A stretch of DNA of 64,000 bases, from positions 439,276,351-439,340,350 of the forward strand of contig NC_066580.1 in NCBI RefSeq assembly GCF_024323335.1, read 5' to 3'. The notes beneath the pieces are model-generated. The model saw nothing but the letters and a program-made list of their open reading frames with translations. It was not told where the DNA came from and did not search any database. Within the stretch, counting starts at the first letter, position 1, and every line of letters begins with the position of its first letter. The position numbers and the translations under genes were made by a program. This stretch comes from Lathyrus oleraceus (Eukaryota > Streptophyta > Magnoliopsida > Fabales > Fabaceae). Positions 53,950-61,986 of this stretch are shown here, in pieces.

Positions 53950-56088
53950 CTACCCTAACCCACGTTGACGATTATGCACTGGTGTTTGATCATCTAAGGG
54001 CCCAGGAGCGTCACTACCAACTACAGGAGAAGGTCCGTTGAGGTATTCAGACAAGTCAGCATAGTCTTCAGTATGCATTGATGGTGTACCGCCGTAGCTG
54101 AGCTCATGACCCATGCTAGAGAAGTTGGGATGTGGTTGACTCATGGATGGGCGACCGGGACGGTTGAAGGGAGACATGGGTGTGAATGATGCGTCGAGGA
54201 AAGGTTGGAAAGGTTGTTGGGGTGTTTGGTAGAGATAAGGTTGTTGGATGTTTTGGTTTTATGATGTTTGGGCTTCTTGGTTACGGTAGGAGGATGGGCG
54301 GTTGGTGTTTTGGCTAAGGCGACTTTGGTAGGGTGATGGTGTCGGTGCGAAGCGATGTTGGGTCTCAGGTTGATGGTCAATTTATTGGTGGTGGTATGGG
54401 GTATGCTCTTGGTATTGGGGTTGGGTGAATGGCATGTTTTGGTTGTATGTTTGTGTGTTTGTGGAACGGAAAGTTTGACAGATAGGGGGTTGTGAGTAAC
54501 CGGGCTGAGAATGTTGTTGGGGGTTAGATGTTGATCCTTCTTGTGTGTAAGTTGCCTGACGTGGGTCGTATAGGTACATATCTTCGGCGATGAACTGAAA
54601 ACCAACCGATCTGTACCAAGCCATATAAGTACGACTTGGTTTTACCTCAGTTGGCATGACTGCGTCAGTTAACACATGGTCATGACGGTGCTTCCATTTG
54701 CGACACTCTGATCTTGCGAAGCTTTGCCATGGATTGAAGTTCCATTGGTCGTTAACTTTACGCAGATGCCATTCTCCTAGGCTAACTAGGGGATCTGGGA
54801 TATTCTGGACCATACCGAACTGCAGCTTCACACGATCGGTGTTGTGCATCTCCACAGTTGTGAACCGTATTATCGGTGTGCATGCAGTCCATACGGCTGC
54901 GTCTTCAGCGTTGACCTCATGGTCATGATCCAAATTAAGGTATGGACGCCAAATGAACTGAAATGTGAAAGAAGATAGGATTATAATCAATGTAGAAAAA
55001 GTTAACAAAATATAACGAAATAATTAAGTTATTTTGCTTACGTTTGTCGGTCGAAGGTGATCCAACAGGTTGCGATACTAAGTAATACAATGTATCGGAC
55101 ATCTGTTGTAACTCATACCACGTGCCGACCATTTACACCAAAAAGTAAAAAAAAAAATAGTTTGAGGTAATAAACTTTAAGGAAGTAAGTAAAGATATAA
55201 CAATTTAAACAACTTACTTTTGTGCATATGGAAAAGTGAAAGGGTTGTTATTGACCGGTGCTAGAGACGGTAGTCTTGACCAACCCCATGCTTGTAGCAA
55301 AACAGCACATCCAGAAAATGTAGATGTGTGTTTGTGTGAGTTTTTGCACAAGGAGCTATAGAGATAGGCTAGACAAGCAGATCCCCAACTGTAACTTCCT
55401 ATTCTATTTACATGTCTAAGTAGAGGTAAGTACATAATATGCATGCTAGAACCACTACCTTCGGGAAATAAAAACGATCCAATTAACAGCATAATGTAAC
55501 ACCTAGTTTTTATTATTCGAGCATCTTCGGTAGAATGCTCATCTAAGTATAAACTATTATAGTAAGACTTAAGGCGTGAGAGTAGTATACATTGACCTCT
55601 AGCATTATCATCTAACAAATCAGTGTCTAAGAGCTCCATGCAAATTGAATTTGCATAGTTGGTCTTACCATTAACAAGCTTACCTTCAATGGGTAGTCCT
55701 AAAAGCATGTAGGCGTCTTCTAACGTCACAGTACACTCACCGGTTGGGAACCAAAATGTGTATGTCTCTGGTCTCCATCTTTCGCATAAGGCTAGAATGA
55801 ATTTGTTATCTATGGACCAAGACAAAATCTTGCTAAAATGACCAAAACTAGCGAGTTCAACATAAAGTTGAATCATCGGGTCCATATGGACATATTCGTG
55901 GACCCGAGTTCGGAACCTTGATACATCCTACAAAAGAAAGAATAAAAAACTTGACTAAGTTGGTATGTCAAAATAAAATAGGGTTGGTGAAGATGAAAGA
56001 GAAAAAGTTAACAAAAGAAAAAACTTACATATGTTGCGATGTTTGCAACCGTTCCTCTATGTGCTTCGCCCATTGTAAGGATAGACAT
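53950..56088 (-). pseudogene. Plant mobile domain (MAIN-like) pseudogene, four exons
   Basis: Minus strand. Exon 1 (56088-56029) encodes 20 residues starting at MSILTMGEAHRG and ends at a GTAAGT donor. Exon 2 (55927-55218) carries the core of the domain: LCERWRPETYTFWFP, then GECTVTLEDAYMLLGLPI, and later LLIGSFLFPEGSGSS. Exon 3 is about 55132-55041 and exon 4 is 54957-53950; both junctions of exon 4 with the preceding intron fit GT-AG. Exon 3 has an in-frame TAG, and no AG is present at its expected acceptor (it reads TGTAAATGG). Exon 4 contains FIWRPYLNLDH and a Gln/Pro-rich tail with two stops (54382 and about 54258). Proteins of this family include nuclear factors needed for silencing and genome stability, but transposon-borne copies have unknown roles. 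Confidence 0.72.
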
Positions 56089-56453
56089 TTTGTCGGGGGG
56101 TTGGTGTAGATGAAACTGCAAGAAGTTGTTGTAGATGAAATTGTAGAAGAAGTATTGTAGAAGAAGTAGTGAGAGTGATAGTGTGGAAGAAATGTTGATG
56201 GAGTGGATGTATTTATAGGCAAATGGACGGGAGCATGAAAAGTTGTGCTTGCATGGTGTCTCCACTTGAATTGGCGACCATGTGCAACCTTTAAGAGGGG
56301 TCGCCATTCAAATTGGTGCCTCCATAGGGACATGCATGCAAGACCTAGGTCTGATTGCTTGGTTTCGAGGTCTGAATGCATGATGTCTCCACTTGAATTG
56401 GCGCCCATGTGCAAGGGAGAAGTGGAGGCGCTAATCCGTTTGGAGTGTGTGTC
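56089..56453. other. Divergent intergenic region of the MULE
   Basis: Contains the probable promoter of the plant mobile domain gene on the minus strand (a TATAAATACATCC-like motif near 56200-56215). Two copies of CTCCACTTGAATTGGCG (about 56263 and 56386) and related TCGCCATTCAAATTGG words match the palindromes of the left end. No ORF. Confidence 0.5.
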
Positions 56454-56639
56454 TGCATGTCTGACACGTGGCTGTCTTGTCTCCTGCATGGTGAACAAGT
56501 CACTTCTTGATAGCTTGCATGGTTGACACATCATCTCAGAGTATCTTGCATGTCCGACACATCATTTCGGACTAGCTTGCATGTCCGACACGTCACTCCG
56601 AACTAGCTAGCATGTGAGACACTTCACTCATCTATTTAA
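56454..56639 (+). repeat. 31-bp minisatellite before the transposase gene, six units
   Basis: Units begin at 56454, 56485, 56516, 56547, 56578 and 56609, each starting TGCATG (AGCATG in the last). Most carry GACACRTC. The first unit contains a CACGTG G-box. The array ends just before a TATTTAAG TATA-like motif at about 56632-56639. Confidence 0.85.
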
Positions 56640-56712
56640 GTGTCTTACTATCAACATCTAAGATACTTCACTCACATTCACCTACAGTAAGAAAATAGTT
56701 TTCATCTGCACA

Positions 56713-57567
56713 ATGTCATCTTCATCATTATACAATGTCAACATTCACTGCAACGGTGAAACATACGAGTCTGAGCTACATGGTTTTTGTTTTCAAAACA
56801 CTGATACCATTAGAATCACGATCAAGAGAAATGCAACCTTCTTGCATTTGAAAAAAAGAATACAATCCTTTATAGGATCGGGTATTGTGTCAAAGATCAC
56901 ATATCAAAATCCAATATTTTTTTAGAATGGTCAATGCAAGTATTTCCCCCTTAAGGTACGAGTCAATGAAGATGTTGAATACATGTTTGTTAGTCATGAA
57001 CATTCAGGCTGCAACTGTATTGAGTTGTACATTACTCTTCAACCATGTATATCATCTCAACAGTCTCAACTAACCGATCAGGATGAATCTGGTGAAGATG
57101 ATCGACAATGGTCAGATGACGTCAACCCAAAAGTAGAGGCAGAAGTGGATGTCGTTGATGAAGAAGAAGAGGAGACCGAGATAAAGGTTGATCACATGCT
57201 AAACAATGACGATGAAGATGATGATCAACCACCACCAATACCTCCTAGTCATGTCTACAATCCGCCTCAACATATGACAAATATGGATCTTCACGACGAT
57301 GAAACATCCAACAGTGTTTTCTATAATCCTTATCCGAGATCAGAAGGCGAATTAAAGGTGGGAGACATGTTTCGTACCAAAGAAGAATGTGTTCTGGCAA
57401 TCAAAAAATTTCACATGAACAACTCTGCTGACTTTACAGTGAAACGCACTGATTCTAGAAGGTATGTTATCGAATGTCGTAACATGCTTTGTAAGTTTCG
57501 TTTGGCTGCGTCTTACAAGAAGAAAAACGACTCTTGGGAGATCGCTTCAATAAACCCACCACACAGT
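56713..57567 (+). pseudogene. mudrA-type transposase, N-terminal part
   Basis: The ATG at 56713 opens a frame with the conserved N-terminal ubiquitin-like region of legume MULE transposases (VNIHCNGETYES, FLHLKKRIQSFIGSG). A TAG at 56923-56925 interrupts it. The same frame continues, with an acidic linker (residues of about 120-175) and then the MuDR zinc-binding-type domain (LKVGDMFRTKEECVLAIKKF, VIECRNMLCKFRLAA) at about 57355-57560. The gene is cut at 57567 by CopD before the catalytic DDE region. Confidence 0.8.
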
Positions 57568-58631
57568 TGAAGGTGAGAAAACCAAGAAAGGGGGGGTTTG
57601 AATTGTTTGAAAAATAAGCGCTTTTCAAAAATGAAAAATCACACAATGATTTTATACTGGTTCGCTTATAACACAAAGCTACTCCAGTCCACCCGGCCAA
57701 GGTGATTTCGCCTTCAACAAGGACTTAATCCACTAATCTTGAAAGATTACAAACAACACCTAAGAGAGAAGAAAATCTCTTAGTCTTCTCAAGTCTACAG
57801 ACCACACAAGGTCACTTGAGGAAATCAAACAAATAAAAGATACAAGATATGTAATCTAGAGTGCTTCTAAGAAAGCAAGTATTACAAACTTAAGAACAGA
57901 TTTTTCACTTAATAAGCAAAAGCTTAGTGAAATTCTTTGAGAGCAAAGATGATTTTCTTGAGCGTGAAATAATTCAGTATAGTTTTGGCTAGTTGATTTC
58001 GTCTTACTGAATGTTGATTGCATCTCTATTTATATAAGAGTTGGAGTAGAGTTGAATCTGGTGGATATTAAACTGAGTTTACTCCATCACTTAAATAGCT
58101 TCTGCAGTTTAACTTTTCATCTTTGAAGTGACTACTTACCACAAGTAGTATCTTCTCTCTTGGAAGTGGAGATTAACGTCTCTTTCTCTGTTTAGGAAAT
58201 CTATTTGAAAATCTTTACTTGACTTGAACGTTACTTCTTCATGATTAGCAAATCCATAATCAGAGTATTTGTGTTTCTGGAGAATCTTGGAATCTTGCTT
58301 CTGATGTTGATCTCTTGAGAGTTCAGATGGCGCTGATAACGTTTCTCCAGAATCAGAGCTTCTAGACTTTACTTCATGTTCAGATGCTTCTGATACTTTG
58401 TAGTTTTGTCCAGAGTCAGAGTTTCTTGAACGAGATTCCACTTCAGATGCTTCTGATACTTGAGAATTTGTATCTGATCTTGTTGTGCATCTGATGACAT
58501 CATCAGATTTATTACTTCTTTCTTTAGAACCCTGCACACTTAGAAACTTTTCGTTAGGGTGCCATTTTTGGTTTCATCCTTTGTTATCATCAAAATCAAG
58601 GAATCTGTTGTAGAACAATTTTGTTCTTACA
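57568..58631 (-). repeat. CopD 3' LTR
   Basis: On the minus strand it starts TGTAAGAACAAAATTG and ends TTCTCACCTTCA (1064 bp). A TATA box (TATATAAATAG, minus) lies near 58027-58037. The U3 part has repeats of about 60 bp around TCAGATGCTTCTGATACTT (58320-58470) that leave a spurious 133-codon frame open. The second LTR is outside the window, so borders rest on TG/CA ends and the adjacent polypurine tract. Confidence 0.8.
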
Positions 58632-59086
58632 ATCTCCCCCTTTTTGATGATGACAAAACAACTTAAAATAGCAGATGAAACATGAATGAAATAAGATCAG
58701 ATAGACAGAAGCTCCCCCTGAGTTAGTGCTAGGGAGTTCAGAAGTTCTTACCAGAGCTTTCCAAGTAATGAGATTTTTGAAAACTTTCTGCAATTTCTTA
58801 AATTTAATGTTAGAGCTATTTAATCAGAGTTATTTTTATCAGAGCTATTTAATCAATTGTTGCAGAGTGCTTAAGGTTTTTAGACAATTTTCATCAGAGC
58901 TATTTAATGATTTCTCCCCCTTTTTGTCAGAATCAAAAAGACATAGAAAATAAATAATTGAAGAGAAAAACAAAACATTGTATTAAAATATAGCAGAAAC
59001 GAAAACCAAGAGAACACAAGACATCAGAGTCAGCAAAACAAGAAAGCAAAAACAAGAAGGCAAGCAAAACATAAAATCCTAAGTGC
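58632..59086 (-). other. CopD 3' non-coding region with two polypurine tracts
   Basis: On the minus strand AAAAAGGGGGAGAT (58632-58645) adjoins the LTR. A second tract, GACAAAAAGGGGGAGAAA, lies near 58914-58931. Between them are three ATCAGAGCTATTTAAT repeats (plus strand, about 58810-58910). No gene. Confidence 0.72.
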
Positions 59087-61507
59087 CTAAGGGTTCTGAG
59101 GCAATTTCTGCAAGATCATGGCAAGCATCTTCTGGATGTTCTCATTGACCGTATCTTGCTTGTCCATTCTGTCTCGGAGGATATTCTGATCTTCCTTAAG
59201 GTCCTTCAGAGTCTGAAGAATCATGGGAACAGCAGTTGAAGACTCCCCCTGAGTCAGAGCCTGCTGGGCTTCAGCTTCTGCAGCAGCTTGAGCTTCTGCA
59301 TCTGCCAGAGCCTTAGCTTCAGCTTCTTGTTGCCTTAGGATTTCTGCTTCTTTTGCCAGTCTTTCTTCCTCTAGTCTCTTTGCTTCTTCTTCAGCTTCCT
59401 TAGCCAACCTCTCCTCTTCTAGCCTTTTGGCTTCTGCTTCTCTGGCTAATCTCTCCTGGAGTCTTTCCTCAGCATCTCTGATGTAGCCATTTCTGACTTG
59501 TTCAGAGACACTCTTCAGCCTATAAGACTCAGAGGTCATCCAACTAATGACTCTGTTCCAGTGTGTCCTAACAGATTTAGGATCATCACTGACTTCAGAG
59601 TTGTTAGCCAGAGACTTGACCTTCTGGGTTGAAGCTTCTGCTACCTGCCTGATGGCTTCCTCAACGGTAGGTATGGTAAGTTCAGGTTCAGGTTCAGGTG
59701 AATGAGGTGGAGAGTTTGGAGGGCTAAGATTTAGAGTTTGAGGTTCAGATTCTGCTTCTGGTTGAAGACTGGGGGATGAAGCATAAAGTGGATTTAGGTC
59801 TAATGGGTCAGAGTCTGGTCCAGGTACAGCGGGAATAATTGGTGGAGTGATATTAGAGGTGAAGGGATCAGATGGTTGAGTTTCAGAGGGGAGAGTTGTT
59901 GTTTGTTGTGGTGGAAGTGAAGTTTGGAGTGGTGAGGTTACTTCAGATTGTGTTAGAGTTTGTTGTTGAGAGGCAAATCTGTTGGCATAGAGAGTGGCTA
60001 TGGTTGGGGATTCAGGATCAGAAAAATCAGGGTCAGAAGAGAGGGAAACATGAGGAGGTGATTCAGGTTCAGAGGATGAAGAAGAAGAAGAAGGGCTTAG
60101 GTGAGTTTGTGCAGGTATAGAGGGAGGAATGAAGGTTCTGGCTATGTTTAGAACTGGTGTAGGTTGGGAGGTTTTGGTGATTGAGGGTGGGATTTCAGAG
60201 GTAGTATATAAGGGAGGTGTTGTGAGAGGATGAGAAGAAGCCATCATAGGAACAGAAGTAGCAAGAGGAATAGACATACCAGAAGAAGAAGTTTGCAGAG
60301 GAGCAGGAGATTTGGTTCCAGAAGATTCTCCAAGTCTGACTTTCTTTGCTTTCCTTGCCTCAGCAGCTATCTGTTTCTCAGAGACACCTCTCTTGTATCT
60401 GACTAGATCTTCTTCTGAATCCAGACAGTCATCGATGCTGAAATCAGAGACATCAACACCTTCTTCCAGCAGACGATGAAGATAGAGGGCAACAGCGTCT
60501 CTGGGCTCATTCTTGAAGAATCTGGCCAGGCCATTAGGCATCTTCCTCTGATCTTTTAGAGATTCCCAGGATACATCCAGAGTGGGCTTGACTCTAATCT
60601 CTTTGATGATTCCCATGCTCTTGAGGTTTCTGGCATTCAGAGCCTTTCCCACATCAATTGCCAGATCATCCATACATCTGGTCTTTTCCAGAGCGTCTAC
60701 CAGTCCATGCTCAATGAAGATGTCAGAGAGCAATCTACCCAGAGGAATGTAGGATCTGGGCTTCATGTTATTCCTGGTTTCTCTGACTGAATCCCTCAGA
60801 TATCTGAACAGGAGAGTAGGGAGGTTAATCTTGATACCCTTCTGAATGCAGTACAGAATGCATTTCTGGTCTGCATTGATATAATCTGAAGAGTTAGAGG
60901 CTGGACGGTGATGGATTGTTCCCAGAATTATCTTCAGCCACACTCGGAGGTTCTGATGTAGCTCCTTGTTCTTAGAGGGGTTTCCTTCAACATTTGGTTT
61001 GAAGATAGTTGGGTTGATGACTTCAGTGATGCGCTTAGACCTGGGAGGAATGTTGTAAATCCTTTTTCCTCCACTTTCCTCCATATTCAGCAAGGAGGCT
61101 ATTGACGCTTCAGTGATGACAATTTTTACCCCTAGAACAAAAGAGACAATGAATTGGTCATCTGCATCAGCATGTCTCCAGAATTCCTTGACCAGAAGAG
61201 GGTAGATTGGACCATAAAGCCTGTTGAAGTAGGTTTCCCATCCTTGTTGACGAAGTTCCTTGGTAAGATCAACGCCATTTCTACTTAGGTTGTCAAAATC
61301 AACCAAAGATTCACACAAAACATCCAAACCTTCAAAGGGAGTTGAAAGGTTTATGTGGCTTTCTCGGTCAAGAATGTGCGGTTCTTGATAAACAGGGGTT
61401 ATGGTGACGCCTGTAACAGTTGGTGTTTGAGTGTTTGAGGTTTGGGGATTAGAACTGGATTCCATCTGTTGGGAGAAGTTAAAAACTTCTTGTTGTTGAG
61501 CATCCAT
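59087..61507 (-). CDS. CopD env-like ORF, 806 aa
   Basis: Minus strand, one intact frame from the ATG at 61507, downstream of pol. Residues of about 65-350 form a mostly helical domain with WETYFNRLYGPIYPLLVKEF and IVSFVLGVKIVITEASIASL, the pattern of the plant transposon-associated domain also present in the CopB env-like protein. Residues of about 390-620 are Ser/Pro/Thr-rich with repeated acidic blocks. A strongly predicted coiled coil of EAKRLEEERLAKEAE repeats lies at about 680-755. The C-terminal 50 residues are helical. No N-terminal signal peptide or clear membrane span is visible. The ATG is preceded by a TATA box and a telo-box-type leader of its own. The role is unknown, and envelope function is not supported by the sequence itself. 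Confidence 0.8.
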   Translation of the reverse strand: MDAQQQEVFNFSQQMESSSNPQTSNTQTPTVTGVTITPVYQEPHILDRESHINLSTPFEGLDVLCESLVDFDNLSRNGVDLTKELRQQGWETYFNRLYGPIYPLLVKEFWRHADADDQFIVSFVLGVKIVITEASIASLLNMEESGGKRIYNIPPRSKRITEVINPTIFKPNVEGNPSKNKELHQNLRVWLKIILGTIHHRPASNSSDYINADQKCILYCIQKGIKINLPTLLFRYLRDSVRETRNNMKPRSYIPLGRLLSDIFIEHGLVDALEKTRCMDDLAIDVGKALNARNLKSMGIIKEIRVKPTLDVSWESLKDQRKMPNGLARFFKNEPRDAVALYLHRLLEEGVDVSDFSIDDCLDSEEDLVRYKRGVSEKQIAAEARKAKKVRLGESSGTKSPAPLQTSSSGMSIPLATSVPMMASSHPLTTPPLYTTSEIPPSITKTSQPTPVLNIARTFIPPSIPAQTHLSPSSSSSSSEPESPPHVSLSSDPDFSDPESPTIATLYANRFASQQQTLTQSEVTSPLQTSLPPQQTTTLPSETQPSDPFTSNITPPIIPAVPGPDSDPLDLNPLYASSPSLQPEAESEPQTLNLSPPNSPPHSPEPEPELTIPTVEEAIRQVAEASTQKVKSLANNSEVSDDPKSVRTHWNRVISWMTSESYRLKSVSEQVRNGYIRDAEERLQERLAREAEAKRLEEERLAKEAEEEAKRLEEERLAKEAEILRQQEAEAKALADAEAQAAAEAEAQQALTQGESSTAVPMILQTLKDLKEDQNILRDRMDKQDTVNENIQKMLAMILQKLPQNP

Positions 61508-61584
61508 GAAGAAGATTGATGAAGAAGATGAAGAACTTGCAGAGAACTTGCAGAGAAGGGTTTAGGGTTTTAGAGTGAGTGAGA
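61508..61584 (-). promoter_or_regulatory. Predicted leader of the CopD env-like ORF with telo-box
   Basis: On the minus strand this stretch reads TCTAAAACCCTAAACCC, then two TCTCTGCAAGT repeats, then CATCTTCTTCATCAATCTTC and ATG. The C/T-rich composition and AAACCCTAAA motif are typical of plant 5' leaders. Confidence 0.55.
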
Positions 61585-61614
61585 GTGATAAGTGTGTGAA
61601 ATGTGAGAAAAGTG

Positions 61615-61622
61615 TTTATATA
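61615..61622 (-). promoter_or_regulatory. TATA box upstream of the CopD env-like ORF
   Basis: TATATAAA on the minus strand, 108-115 bp before the ATG. It suggests an internal promoter for this ORF, separate from the LTR promoter. Confidence 0.55.
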
Positions 61623-61986
61623 CCCTAAGTAAAACACATGCAAAACGACACCTCAGAATGCGTTAAACACAATACTCAAAATAGCACGCTTGGGGGGAAA
61701 AATGATTACAGCTAATAAATGAATGTCTAATCCCACAGTTTGCACACTGCTCTAGGAGATTTCAAACGTTCTGACCTTTGATTTCTATTGACAGCTGTCT
61801 AGAAGTTCTAGGGTTAGACATTTAATGCTCCACGTGTTGATGTATCTGATCTTCAGGAATACCAAAGGATTGGTTTCTGAAGATTTCTAACTCAGATATC
61901 TTCTTAACTTGTAGAAGTATCAGAGTCAGAGGCAGAAGTGTATTTGTTTTTATCAGAGTCTCATTTTACATGTTCAGAGCCAAATT
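61623..61986 (-). other. CopD region between pol and the env-like promoter
   Basis: About 360 bp, no ORF. Read on the minus strand it is the 3' flank of pol and would hold upstream promoter elements if the internal TATA box is used. Confidence 0.5.

Larger units (their letters stand above)
53570..57567. mobile_element. Mutator-like element with plant mobile domain gene (partial)
   Basis: A unit with a mudrA-type transposase start on the plus strand and a plant mobile domain gene on the minus strand, divergently arranged around 56100-56700. Its left side (about 53570-53810) is dominated by palindromes of GGCGCCAATTGGATT and GGAGTCGCCAATT type. The same words recur near 56250-56430. The left boundary is approximate. 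The right terminus is displaced by CopD and lies outside the window, so terminal repeats and the 9-bp duplication could not be verified. Confidence 0.6.

Noticed and set aside
53950..56088. Functional host MAIN-like gene
   Set aside because: Exon 3 has a stop and lacks an acceptor AG, exon 4 has two stops, and the gene lies in a MULE context.
58136..58537. 133-codon minus-strand ORF with Ser/Glu repeats
   Set aside because: It sits inside the CopD 3' LTR and is kept open by tandem repeats of about 60 bp. No independent support for coding.
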